Of a stretch of 64,000 bases of DNA, positions 48,739-56,708 are shown one piece after another. Both the position numbers and the translations under genes were made by a program. Every line of letters begins with the position of its first letter. The first letter of the stretch is position 1. The DNA comes from Cupriavidus taiwanensis (GTDB lineage Bacteria; Pseudomonadota; Gammaproteobacteria; Burkholderiales; Burkholderiaceae): assembly GCF_900250115.1 (NCBI RefSeq), contig NZ_LT984803.1:2073583-2137582 (forward strand), read 5' to 3'. Under the pieces are notes generated by a model. It was not told where the DNA came from. It was given only the letters and a program-made list of their open reading frames with translations, and did not search any database.

Positions 48739-49590
48739 ATGCTGGGCAAACTGACCACATTCCTGCGCTCGCGCTCGCGCGCCCGCAAGCTCGAACACTA
48801 CGCCATCCCCGACGCGCTCTGGTCGCGCACCGTGGCCAGGCTGCCGTTCGTGCAGCGCTACGGCAGCGCCGACCTCGCGGCGCTGCGCGAGCTGGCCACG
48901 CTGTTCATCGCCGAAAAGGAATACTCCACCGCGCACGACCTGCCGCTGGACGATGACATGGTGGTCAGCGTCGCGGTGCAGGCCTGCGTGCCGATCCTGA
49001 AACTGGGGCTGCCGTGGTACCGCGGCTGGCATGGCATCGTGCTTTACCCCGGCGAGTTCATCATCCGCCGGACCGTGCAGGACGAGATCGGCCTGGTCCA
49101 TGGCGTGGTCGAGGAAGCCAGCGGCGAAGCGTGGGAGCACGGGCCGGTGATCCTGTCCTGGCCCGACGTGCACAGCCCCGGCGCCGGTATCGAAAGCGAC
49201 CATGAGCTGCCGGCGGACACCTACAACGTGGTCATCCACGAATTCGCCCACAAGCTGGACATGCTCGACGGCGAGCCCGACGGCGTGCCGGCATTCTCGC
49301 GCGTGCTGCACCCCGAGGTCGACGCCGAGGCCTGGGCCGAGACCTTCCTCACCGAATACGACCGCTTCGCCGAAGCCTGGGACGCGCGCGACGAGGCCGA
49401 CTGGGAGCATCCGGAGCGCTTGCCCGCGGCGCTGCGCATCATCGACCCGTACGGCAGCGAGGCGCCCAGCGAGTTCTTTGCGGTGACGTCGGAAGCCTTT
49501 TTTGTCGAACCTGCCGGACTCGCACGGCATTGGCCGGTGGTTTACCAGTCGCTGGCGGTGTTCTATCGGCAGGATCCGGCCGCGATGTGA
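48739..49590 (+). CDS. mtfA: MtfA-like zinc peptidase (M90 family)
   Basis: MtfA is a cytosolic zinc aminopeptidase that in E. coli binds the Mlc repressor and so affects glucose uptake. The 283-aa product has the zinc site HEFAHKLD near residue 170 and a downstream EAFF Glu. It also has the family sequences HGIVLYPGEFII and VILSWPDVHSPGAG. The ATG at 48739 is the first in frame; a TTG at 48721 lies within the rho terminator. No Shine-Dalgarno sequence is visible, so the gene may depend on terminator read-through or initiate on a nearly leaderless message. Whether an Mlc homologue exists here is unknown. Confidence 0.88.
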   Translation: MLGKLTTFLRSRSRARKLEHYAIPDALWSRTVARLPFVQRYGSADLAALRELATLFIAEKEYSTAHDLPLDDDMVVSVAVQACVPILKLGLPWYRGWHGIVLYPGEFIIRRTVQDEIGLVHGVVEEASGEAWEHGPVILSWPDVHSPGAGIESDHELPADTYNVVIHEFAHKLDMLDGEPDGVPAFSRVLHPEVDAEAWAETFLTEYDRFAEAWDARDEADWEHPERLPAALRIIDPYGSEAPSEFFAVTSEAFFVEPAGLARHWPVVYQSLAVFYRQDPAAM

Positions 49591-49786
49591 ATCAAAGGCA
49601 TCTTTTCCGGCACGACACTTTGTTGGGCCGGTAGCTTGGCGCCCTTCCCCAAGTCATTGTTTTTCTGCCATAATCCCGGTTTGCCCGTAACCGGCAAGTG
49701 GTTCGTTCGTGGCCGCGCCATGTATTCTCCCTGGCGGAGAACTGCGGATCGCAACGGACTGGCTACCCAACCAGAAAGGACTCATC

Positions 49787-50047
49787 ATGAAAGAAGGCAT
49801 TCACCCGAATTACCGCGAAGTCGTGTTCCAGGACATGTCCAGCGACTTCAGCTTCATCACCCGCTCGACCATCCAGACCAGGGACACGATCGTGAAGGAC
49901 GGCAAGGAATACCCGCTGGCCAAGATCGAAGTCTCGTCGGAATCGCACCCGTTCTACACCGGCACCCAGAAGATCATGGATACCGCCGGCCGCGTGGAAA
50001 AGTTCCGCCAGAAGTTCGGCAACAAACTGGGCAAGGCTGCAAAGTAA
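49787..50047 (+). CDS. rpmE2: 50S ribosomal protein L31 type B (zinc-independent)
   Basis: This 86-aa form of L31 ([20 protein letters not shown]) lacks the CxxC zinc-binding pairs of the type A protein. In many bacteria the type B paralogue replaces zinc-loaded L31 when zinc is scarce, under Zur control. In betaproteobacteria it may instead be the main copy. The ATG at 49787 follows AGAAAGGA; the frame beginning at 49709 is spurious. I see no palindromic Zur-like operator in the 196 bases upstream, only a CATAAT (about 49669-49674) that may be a -10. A strong terminator follows the gene. Confidence 0.95.
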   Translation: MKEGIHPNYREVVFQDMSSDFSFITRSTIQTRDTIVKDGKEYPLAKIEVSSESHPFYTGTQKIMDTAGRVEKFRQKFGNKLGKAAK

Positions 50048-50106
50048 TCGCTTTCAGCGACCCCGCTTCACGCATGCCGAGGACAGTTCCGGGCGTGCGC
50101 GAACCA

Positions 50107-50140
50107 GCAAAGAGGCAGCATCGGCTGCCTCTTTGCATTT
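50107..50140 (+). terminator. Terminator after rpmE2
   Basis: GCAAAGAGGCAGC and GCTGCCTCTTTGC form a 13-bp perfect stem with loop ATCG, followed by ATTTG. It isolates rpmE2 from the glycosyltransferase gene downstream. Confidence 0.8.
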
Positions 50141-50298
50141 GTGCCGGAGCGCCTTGGCCGGCGCTGCCCGCACCCTCCGCCATTCGGATTTACCCCCACA
50201 TTCCGTGAGGCTTCCACGCCATGCCACGGCCACGCGGCCGCCGCATGCGCGATACTGTGGCCTTCGCGCCATGGGGCCACGGCCCGACCTGAGCATCG

Positions 50299-52086
50299 AT
50301 GCGTCAAGCCAACACCTCACCCGTCCAGTTGACCGCAGCCGCCACCGGCGCCCTGCCGCGCGCGCTGCTGCTGGCGATCTGCATCATCTACGGCCTGGTC
50401 GGCCTGTTCGGGCGCGACCCGTGGAAGAACGAGGATGCCGCGGGCTTCGGCGTGATGTGGCAGCTCGCCACCGGCAGCACCCACGACTGGCTGATGCCGA
50501 ACATCGTCGGCCGCCCGTACAGCGAGGACGGCCCGCTGGTGTTCTGGATCGGCGCGCTGATGATCCGCGGATTTGGCGGCTGGCTGGGTGCGACCGACGC
50601 GGCGCGGCTGGCGACCGCGCTGTTCTTCTTCGCCACCTGCGCCTGCATCTGGTACACCACCTACCTGCTGGGCCGGCGCGATGAAGTCCAGCCCTTTGCC
50701 TATGCCTTCGGCGGCCAGCCCAATGCGCGCGACTACGGCCGCACGCTGGCCGACGGCGCGCTGCTGATCTTCCTCGCTTGCGTGGGCCTGGCCATGCGCG
50801 GGCATGAAACCACGCCACAGGTCGGCCAGGTCGCGTTCATCGCGCTGGCGCTGTACGGCATGGTGCGCAGCCTCGACAAGCCCACCCAGGGCAGCCTGAT
50901 CTATGGCGCCGCGCTGGGCGGCCTGACGCTGGCGAGCGGGCCGCTGCTGGCGCTGGCGCTGCTGCTTGGCACGACGGTCTGCGCGCTGGTGTGCAAGCCG
51001 CTGCCATGGCAGCGGCTTGCACTCGTCGCCCTTCCGCTGGCGCTGTTGATCGTGGCGGCATGGCTGGCGGCTGCCTACTTCGGCGCGGCCGACCGCAACG
51101 AGGCCGTGACCTTTATCCGCGAATGGTCGCGCTATGACCGCCGCAGCTACGGCTCGCCCAATATGGCGACGTTCGGCTTCAACATGCGCAACCTGTTCCT
51201 GTACACCTGGCCGGTATGGCCGATCGCGGGCTGGGCCTGGATCGCCTGGACCGGCATGCGCCGCGCGCCCCATGTCGCGGCGCCGCTGGCGCTGCTGCTG
51301 CCGGTGCTGATTTTGCTGTTCCTGCAGCGCAGTGCCGGCGACGTGCAGTTCATCCTGCTGCTGCCGCCGATGGCCGTGCTGGCCGCCTTTGCCCTGCCGA
51401 CGCTGGCGCGCGGCGTGATCAACGCCATCGACTGGTTCGCGCTGTTGTTCTTCACCATCTTCGGCGGCACGGTCTGGTTCATGTGGATCGCCAAGACCAC
51501 CGGCTGGCCGCCGCGCATCGCGCGCAATGTGTTCCGCCAGCTGCCGGGCTACCAGCATGAATTCACCATTGCCGCGGTGGTGTTCGCGCTGGCGGCGACG
51601 CTGGCATGGGTGCTGATCGTGCGCTGGCGCCTGTCGCGCGCGCCCAAGCAGATCTGGCGCCCGGTGGTGATTTCAGCGGCCGGCACCACGCTGATGTGGG
51701 TGATGGCGATGACGCTGTGGCTGCCGTCGATCAACTACGGCAAGACCTATCGCGACGTGGCCCAGGCGGCGTCGATGGCGCTGCCGCCGGCTTACCAGTG
51801 CGTGCAGCCAATCCGCATGGGCGATGCGCAGCTGGCGTCGTTCGCCTACTTCGGCCACATCCGCTTCGGCGGGCCCAACGACGGCTGCGACGTGCTGCTG
51901 CGCCACGATTCGGTCGACTACGGCGAGCCGGGCAATATCTCGCACTTCGAGTGGCGGCTGATCTGGGAAGGCCGGCGCCCGGCCGACCGCGACGAACGCT
52001 TCCGCATGTACCGCCTGGTCGATACCGCACGCGCCGTCCACCCGCGCCCCGACCTGCCGCGACGCCGCCTGCCGCGGCAGCCCTGA
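50299..52086 (+). CDS. ArnT/PMT-like membrane glycosyltransferase
   Basis: The 595-aa product is a polytopic GT-C fold transferase, like ArnT or bacterial protein O-mannosyltransferases, using polyprenyl-linked sugars on the periplasmic side. The first helix (LPRALLLAICIIYGLVGLFG) is followed by the acidic loop RDPWKNEDAAGFGVMW, matching the catalytic D/E loop of the family. About ten more hydrophobic helices and a soluble C-terminal domain (about residue 490 onward) follow. The acceptor (lipid A, protein or polysaccharide) cannot be told. A weak GAGC precedes the ATG. It is 126 bases upstream of the MATE exporter gene, possibly in one transcription unit. Confidence 0.78.
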   Translation: MRQANTSPVQLTAAATGALPRALLLAICIIYGLVGLFGRDPWKNEDAAGFGVMWQLATGSTHDWLMPNIVGRPYSEDGPLVFWIGALMIRGFGGWLGATDAARLATALFFFATCACIWYTTYLLGRRDEVQPFAYAFGGQPNARDYGRTLADGALLIFLACVGLAMRGHETTPQVGQVAFIALALYGMVRSLDKPTQGSLIYGAALGGLTLASGPLLALALLLGTTVCALVCKPLPWQRLALVALPLALLIVAAWLAAAYFGAADRNEAVTFIREWSRYDRRSYGSPNMATFGFNMRNLFLYTWPVWPIAGWAWIAWTGMRRAPHVAAPLALLLPVLILLFLQRSAGDVQFILLLPPMAVLAAFALPTLARGVINAIDWFALLFFTIFGGTVWFMWIAKTTGWPPRIARNVFRQLPGYQHEFTIAAVVFALAATLAWVLIVRWRLSRAPKQIWRPVVISAAGTTLMWVMAMTLWLPSINYGKTYRDVAQAASMALPPAYQCVQPIRMGDAQLASFAYFGHIRFGGPNDGCDVLLRHDSVDYGEPGNISHFEWRLIWEGRRPADRDERFRMYRLVDTARAVHPRPDLPRRRLPRQP

Positions 52087-52212
52087 ACCTTGCCTGCTGG
52101 CAGCCGCCACTAGCCGCACCCGATACACCGCAGCGCCTGACGCGCCCACGCACCATTCCGGCCGCAGGCGGCTGCGTGGCTGGACCTCCAGCCCGCCCCT
52201 GCCGAGCCCTGC

Positions 52213-53565
52213 ATGACACTGTTCCAAGACCTTCGCCGCATTGCCGCCCTGGCCGCGCCCGTGCTGGCCGGGCAACTCGCCGTGATCGCCTTCGGCGTGA
52301 TCGATACCGTGATGGCCGGTCGCGCGTCCGCCACCGACCTCGCCGCCGTGGGGCTGGGCGGATCGATCTACGTCACCATCTATATCAGCCTGATGGGCGT
52401 GCTGCAGGCACTGTCACCCATCGCCGGCCAGCTCTATGGCGCCGGCCGCCTCGAGGCCATCGGCGCGGAGGTGCGGCAGGCCGCCTGGCTGGGCGCGGCG
52501 CTGGCGTTGCCGGGCGTGCTGCTGCTGGCGTTTCCGGGACCGCTGCTGGCCTTCGCCAAGGCGCCGCCGGAGCTGGTCGAGAAGGCTACCGCCTACCTGC
52601 ATTTCGGCGCCTTCGGCTTGCCGGCGGCACTGGCCTTTCGCATCTACTCGGCGCTGAACAATGCGCTGTCCCGGCCGATCATGGTGACGGTGCTGCAGGT
52701 CGCCGGGCTGGCGTTGAAGGTACCGCTCAATGCGTGGTTCATCCACGGCGGCCTGGGCGTGCCGGCGATGGGGGGGCCCGGCTGCGGCCTGGCCTCGACG
52801 CTGATCAGCTGGACCTGGTGCATCGCCGGGCTGCTGATCCTGCGCCATGGCAGCGCCTATCGTGCGCTGCGCATCTTCGACACCTGGAGCTGGCCCGCCG
52901 CCGCGCCGCTGCGTGCCCTGTTGCGCCTCGGCGTGCCGATGGGGCTGACGTACCTGATCGAGATCACATCGTTCACGCTGATGTCGATCTTCATTACGCG
53001 CCTGGGCACGGTGACGCTCGCCGGCCACCAGATCATCGCCAACCTCGGGGCGGTGGCCTACATGCTGCCACTGTCGCTGGGCATTGCCACCTCGACCCTG
53101 GTGGCCCAGCAGCTCGGCGCGCGCGACCGCGCCGGCGCCAGCCGCCTGGCCTGGCGCGGCATCCGCATGGCGGTGGTGCTCGCCATGCTGACCGGCGCGC
53201 TGCTGTGGCTGCTGCGCAAGCCCGTGCTGGACGCCTATGCCAGCGACCCCGCGGTAGTTGCCGCGGCGCTGCCGCTGGTGCTGTTCGTGGCGTTCTACCA
53301 GGCCTTCGACGCGGTGCAGGTGATGACGGCCTTTATCCTGCGCGCATACAAGATCGCGTTGATCCCGACCCTGATCTACGCCGGCTCGCTCTGGGGCATC
53401 GGCCTGGGCGGCGGCTACGTGCTGGGCTTTGGCCTGATCGACGGCATGCCGGCCTTCACGCGCGGCGCGAGCGGCTTCTGGCTGGCCAACAGCGTCAGCC
53501 TGGCCATCGCGGGCGTGTTGCTGGTGCGGTATTTCAGCCGGATCAGCAGGAATCCGGGAAATTGA
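52213..53565 (+). CDS. MATE-family multidrug/Na+ or H+ antiporter
   Basis: The 450-aa inner-membrane protein has twelve predicted helices in two MatE repeats, beginning LFQDLRRIAALAAPVLAGQL and VIDTVMAGRASATDLAAVGL. The second repeat begins near residue 235 (LLRLGVPMGLTYLIEITSFT; GHQIIANLGAVAYMLPLSLG). These features match NorM-type exporters of cationic drugs. Substrates are unknown. The ATG is at 52213; no strong ribosome-binding site is visible. It converges on the tRNA cluster, where two copies of a bidirectional hairpin can end its transcript. Confidence 0.9.
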   Translation: MTLFQDLRRIAALAAPVLAGQLAVIAFGVIDTVMAGRASATDLAAVGLGGSIYVTIYISLMGVLQALSPIAGQLYGAGRLEAIGAEVRQAAWLGAALALPGVLLLAFPGPLLAFAKAPPELVEKATAYLHFGAFGLPAALAFRIYSALNNALSRPIMVTVLQVAGLALKVPLNAWFIHGGLGVPAMGGPGCGLASTLISWTWCIAGLLILRHGSAYRALRIFDTWSWPAAAPLRALLRLGVPMGLTYLIEITSFTLMSIFITRLGTVTLAGHQIIANLGAVAYMLPLSLGIATSTLVAQQLGARDRAGASRLAWRGIRMAVVLAMLTGALLWLLRKPVLDAYASDPAVVAAALPLVLFVAFYQAFDAVQVMTAFILRAYKIALIPTLIYAGSLWGIGLGGGYVLGFGLIDGMPAFTRGASGFWLANSVSLAIAGVLLVRYFSRISRNPGN

Positions 53566-53610
53566 TCAGTACGGGCCCGCCACAATGACGGCGCTCAGTT
53601 CGACGAGCGA

Positions 53611-53667
53611 AAAAGAAAAAGCCCGCTTGCGCGGGCTTTTCAAAGTTGGCGGAGTGGACGGGACTCG
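53611..53667 (-). repeat. 57-bp direct repeat, copy A (terminator + 3' end of tRNA-Asp)
   Basis: This block is identical to 53757-53813. It holds a minus-strand terminator hairpin (AAAGCCCGC / GCGGGCTTT) and the last 21 nt of a tRNA-Asp gene, including the encoded CCA (53647-53649). Identity stops abruptly inside what would be the T-loop. Copy B is the same segment at the end of the intact tRNA-Asp gene. Confidence 0.9.
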
Positions 53668-53752
53668 CCTACGTGCCGCAGGCCGCTGCTGCGCCTGCAG
53701 GCGCAGCCCTTCTCGTCCCGCCGCGAGCCGCGCAGGCGGCTCGCTCCACTCC
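53647..53752 (-). pseudogene. tRNA-Asp-like relic with remodelled interior
   Basis: Read on the minus strand, this 106-nt segment starts with GGAGTGG and ends with AGTCCCGTCCACTCCGCCA, exactly the acceptor-stem ends, discriminator and CCA of tRNA-Asp. Everything between is replaced by GC-rich sequence with no D arm or anticodon arm. The interior holds an 18-base perfect palindrome (53689-53706) and a 9-bp hairpin (GCGAGCCGC / GCGGCTCGC, 53723-53744). It cannot act as a normal tRNA. It may be a scar of an element that integrated at the tRNA 3' end, or a structured RNA built on a tRNA acceptor stem. Confidence 0.65.
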
Positions 53753-53756
53753 GTAG

Positions 53757-53788
53757 AAAAGAAAAAGCCCGCTTGCGCGGGCTTTTCA
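53757..53788 (-). terminator. Terminator after the promoter-distal tRNA cluster (copy B)
   Basis: AAAGCCCGC / GCGGGCTTT forms a 9-bp stem with loop TTGC. On the minus strand it is followed by a T-rich run. It directly follows the 3' end of tRNA-Asp. The same hairpin recurs 146 bases to the left, inside repeat copy A, and may also stop plus-strand transcripts from the MATE gene. Confidence 0.85.
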
Positions 53789-53813
53789 AAGTTGGCGGAG
53801 TGGACGGGACTCG
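53757..53813 (-). repeat. 57-bp direct repeat, copy B
   Basis: Identical to 53611-53667 with an offset of 146 bases; 89 bases separate the two copies. It covers the 3' end of the intact tRNA-Asp gene plus its terminator. This is the segment that integrative elements using a tRNA 3' end typically duplicate. Confidence 0.9.
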
Positions 53814-53869
53814 AACCCGCGACCCCCGGCGTGACAGGCCGGTATTCTAACCGACTGAACTACCACTCC
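53793..53869 (-). tRNA. tRNA-Asp(GTC), promoter-distal cluster
   Basis: The 77-nt minus-strand gene starts GGAGTGG and has the anticodon loop CTGTCAC (anticodon GTC) and the T-arm GGGTTCGAGTCCC. It ends CCACTCCG with an encoded CCA. Its sequence is identical to the copy at 54396-54472. Confidence 0.97.
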
Positions 53870-53938
53870 TTAGTCGGCTGCCACCTCAGGCTACTGCCTG
53901 AGACGACATGCTGGGCGTCTGATTACGCCCGGCTGTTT

Positions 53939-54014
53939 TGGCGTCCCCTAGGGGATTCGAACCCCTGTACTCACCGTGAAAGGGTGATGTCCTAGGCCTC
54001 TAGACGAAGGGGAC
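53939..54014 (-). tRNA. tRNA-Glu(TTC), promoter-distal cluster
   Basis: The 76-nt gene starts GTCCCCTTCGTCTAGAGG, has anticodon TTC within CTTTCAC and ends GGGGACG-CCA. It is identical to the copy at 54542-54617. It lies 69 bases upstream of tRNA-Asp in the same transcript. Confidence 0.97.
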
Positions 54015-54121
54015 AGAAACTTGTTCTTCAACGCGTTTTCTGTCTTGCGCTGGAAAGTCCGCCATTATAGCAGGCTTTTTCGCGCTTGGGAAGCTTCTTT
54101 TTTCAGACGCTTCCCAGATTC

Positions 54122-54197
<76 letters not shown>

Positions 54198-54276
54198 GTA
54201 TCCGGTAATCTGGACGGTTACTGCTGGATTCTTCCGCCGCCGCCGCCGCTTGCGCAGCGTTTGCAGCGAAGACAGG

Positions 54277-54306
54277 ATTATATAGCAATTTTCGCAACGA
54301 ATGCAA
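54277..54306 (-). promoter_or_regulatory. Sigma-70 promoter of the promoter-distal tRNA cluster
   Basis: On the minus strand TTGCAT (54301-54306) and a perfect TATAAT (54277-54282) are 18 bases apart, in an AT-rich island. The predicted start is about 70-75 bases upstream of tRNA-Ala. Confidence 0.75.
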
Positions 54307-54356
54307 CATATTTTATTGCATTTACCGCGATTCCCAACATAATCCCTCACCCAAAG

Positions 54357-54390
54357 AAAAACCCGCATGGTGTTAAAACCATGCGGGTTT
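54357..54390 (-). terminator. Terminator after the promoter-proximal tRNA cluster
   Basis: AAACCCGCATGGT and ACCATGCGGGTTT form a 13-bp stem with a 6-base loop. On the minus strand TTCTTTGG follows. It ends the transcript that begins near 54823 and includes the second Ala-Glu-Asp set, so the two clusters are separate units. Confidence 0.8.
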
Positions 54391-54395
54391 AGTTT

Positions 54396-54472
54396 TGGCG
54401 GAGTGGACGGGACTCGAACCCGCGACCCCCGGCGTGACAGGCCGGTATTCTAACCGACTGAACTACCACTCC
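54396..54472 (-). tRNA. tRNA-Asp(GTC), promoter-proximal cluster
   Basis: 77 nt, identical to 53793-53869, with anticodon GTC and an encoded CCA. The spacer to the neighbouring tRNA-Glu is also conserved apart from one base (G at 53915, A at 54518). Confidence 0.97.
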
Positions 54473-54541
54473 TTAGTCGGCTGCCACCTCAGGCTACTGC
54501 CTGAGACGACATGCTGGACGTCTGATTACGCCCGGCTGTTT

Positions 54542-54617
54542 TGGCGTCCCCTAGGGGATTCGAACCCCTGTACTCACCGTGAAAGGGTGATGTCCTAGGC
54601 CTCTAGACGAAGGGGAC
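54542..54617 (-). tRNA. tRNA-Glu(TTC), promoter-proximal cluster
   Basis: 76 nt, identical to the copy at 53939-54014, with anticodon TTC and an encoded CCA. The gene for its synthetase, gltX, lies about 430 bases upstream on the same strand. Confidence 0.97.
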
Positions 54618-54683
54618 AGAAACTTGTCTTTCAACACGTTCCGTCTTGCATCAACCGATACTGCCTGGCTGACGCCTGAATCT

Positions 54684-54759
<76 letters not shown>

Positions 54760-54792
54760 ATGGTACTTCTGTTTACCGCCACTTGCTTCGCT

Positions 54793-54823
54793 TTCGCTTG
54801 AATTAACTACCGTTTCAAGCGAA
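54793..54823 (-). other. Hairpin at the start of the tRNA leader
   Basis: TTCGCTTGAA (54793-54802) and TTCAAGCGAA (54814-54823) form a 10-bp perfect stem with an 11-base loop. It lies just downstream of the predicted -10, so it would sit at the extreme 5' end of the tRNA precursor. It may protect the leader or guide processing. Confidence 0.5.
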
Positions 54824-54829
54824 GCCAAG

Positions 54830-54857
54830 ATTATATATCAATCATTAATCTTTGCAA
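54830..54857 (-). promoter_or_regulatory. Sigma-70 promoter of the promoter-proximal tRNA cluster
   Basis: On the minus strand TTGCAA (54852-54857) and TATAAT (54830-54835) are 16 bases apart. The site resembles the promoter of the other cluster (shared GATTATATA core). It gives these tRNAs a start independent of gltX. Confidence 0.7.
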
Positions 54858-55043
54858 GTTCCCGTTTCAGCTTTTTTCGCCTGCTCTGAGCTTCAATAAT
54901 CCGCTCAGAGAAAACGAGAATCCTTGCGGATCCGCCGGCCCGCTTGGCCGTTGCCGCGCTGCAGGGAGAACGAGATTATGCGCAAGTCCTGGCCGAAGCG
55001 CAAGCCCCGGCGCGGACTTTTTTTGCGCCCTTTCAGCCAGCGC

Positions 55044-56444
55044 TCAGCCTGCCGCGGCCAGGCGGCGCAGCACCGTGTCGCGGCCGAACAGTTCCAGTAC
55101 CGCGTCGATGCTCGGCGTCTGCAGCTGCCCCGCCACCAGCAGCCGCACCGGCATGGCCAGCTTGGGCATCTTCAGGCCGAACTCGGCCAGCACGGCCTTG
55201 AAGGTGGCGCTGATCTCTGCGCGGGTCCACGCCGGCAGCGCGGCCAGCCGGGTCGACAGCGCCGCCAGCGCCGGCTGGATCTCTGGGGTCAGGTGCTCCG
55301 CCTTGAGCCCGGCCTCGGCCTGCGGCTCGCCGCGATAGAAAAGCAGCGCGGCCTGCGCCACTTCCTTCAGCGTGTTGGCGCGGTCCTTCACCAGCGCGAT
55401 CACGCCGACCAGATCCGCCCCCTCCACCTTGCCGCCCAGCGCCTCGATAAAGGGCTGCGTCAGCGTGGCCAGGCGCTGGTTGTCACCAGCCTTGATGTAG
55501 TGGTTGTTGAGCCAGGCCAGCTTCTCGGGGTTGTACTGGGCGGGCGACTTGCCCAGGTGCTCCAGGTCGAACCACTCGACGAACTGCTCGCGCGAGAAGA
55601 TCTCGGCATCGCCGTGGGCCCAGCCCAGCCGTGCCAGGTAGTTCAGCACCGCTTCCGGCAGGTAGCCCTCGTCGCGGTATCCGGTCACGCTCATCGCGCC
55701 ATGGCGCTTGCTCATTTTCTCGCCCTGCTCGTTGAGCACGGTCGGCAGGTGGGCGTAGACCGGGGGCGTGCCGCCCAGCGCGCGGATGATGTTGATCTGG
55801 CGCGGCGTGTTGTTGACGTGATCGTCGCCGCGGATCACGTGCGTGATCCGCATGTCGAGATCGTCCACCACCACGCAGAAGTTGTAGGTGGGCGTGCCGT
55901 CGGGGCGCGCGATCACCAGGTCGTCGAGTTCGTCGTTGGCAATCTCGATGCGGCCCTTGACCGCGTCGTCCCACACCACGCTGCCGCCGATGGGGTTCTT
56001 GAAGCGGATCACCGGGTCCACGCCCGCCGGCGGTTCGGGCAGCACCTTGCCCGGCTCCGGCCGCCAGAAGCCGTTGTAGCGAGGCTTCTCGCCGCGCTCG
56101 CGCTGGGCTTCGCGCAGCGCGTCCAGTTCTGCCGTGCTCATGTAGCAGCGGTAGGCCAGCCCGGCCTCGACCATCTGCGCCACCACCTCGCGATAGCGGT
56201 CCATGCGCTGCATCTGGTAGAACGGCCCTTCGTCGATATCCAGTTCCAGCCAGGCCATGCTTTCGAGGATCACGTCGACCGCCTCTTGCGACGAGCGCTC
56301 GACGTCGGTGTCCTCGATGCGCAGGATGAAGTCGCCCTGCATGCGGCGGGCGAAGGCCCAGGGATAGAGCGCGGAGCGGATGTTGCCGAGATGGATGAAG
56401 CCGGTCGGGCTCGGCGCAAAGCGGGTGCGGACGCGTTGAGTCAT
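55044..56444 (-). CDS. gltX: Glutamyl-tRNA synthetase
   Basis: GltX charges tRNA-Glu; two copies of that tRNA lie just downstream. The 466-aa class I synthetase has the HIGH-like signature [19 protein letters not shown] and the GluRS region [19 protein letters not shown]. It also has [18 protein letters not shown] and the KMSKS motif [12 protein letters not shown]. The C-terminal anticodon-binding domain is all-helical. It is discriminating or non-discriminating; this cannot be told by eye. The ATG at 56444 is preceded by a good -10 (TATAAT on the minus strand, 56510-56515). No terminator is evident before the tRNA cluster. Confidence 0.96.
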   Translation of the reverse strand: MTQRVRTRFAPSPTGFIHLGNIRSALYPWAFARRMQGDFILRIEDTDVERSSQEAVDVILESMAWLELDIDEGPFYQMQRMDRYREVVAQMVEAGLAYRCYMSTAELDALREAQRERGEKPRYNGFWRPEPGKVLPEPPAGVDPVIRFKNPIGGSVVWDDAVKGRIEIANDELDDLVIARPDGTPTYNFCVVVDDLDMRITHVIRGDDHVNNTPRQINIIRALGGTPPVYAHLPTVLNEQGEKMSKRHGAMSVTGYRDEGYLPEAVLNYLARLGWAHGDAEIFSREQFVEWFDLEHLGKSPAQYNPEKLAWLNNHYIKAGDNQRLATLTQPFIEALGGKVEGADLVGVIALVKDRANTLKEVAQAALLFYRGEPQAEAGLKAEHLTPEIQPALAALSTRLAALPAWTRAEISATFKAVLAEFGLKMPKLAMPVRLLVAGQLQTPSIDAVLELFGRDTVLRRLAAAG

Positions 56445-56708
56445 GGTCAGGGGAAAACAAGAAAGCCCGCGCGACGCGGCGCGCAGGCTGGTGTATGTGC
56501 GGGCCCTGCATTATACCAACGCGTATTGCCGGGCCTCGCCCCCCCTCGCCCGCCCCGCAGCGCGCACCGGCGCCGCGCGGAATCATTTATGCTTGCGCCG
56601 GTCTGAGGTGTGGCCGGCAGCCAGGCCAGCGATGCGAACGTGGATGCAGAAGCACCCGCCGCGCATTTGCTGCCCCTGCCCCCCCCTTTGTTACCGATTC
56701 CCCGCTGC

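Noticed and set aside
54884..54910. Inverted repeat CTCTGAGC/GCTCAGAG as a gltX terminator
   Set aside because: No T-run follows on either strand, and it lies upstream of the tRNA promoter; it could be incidental.
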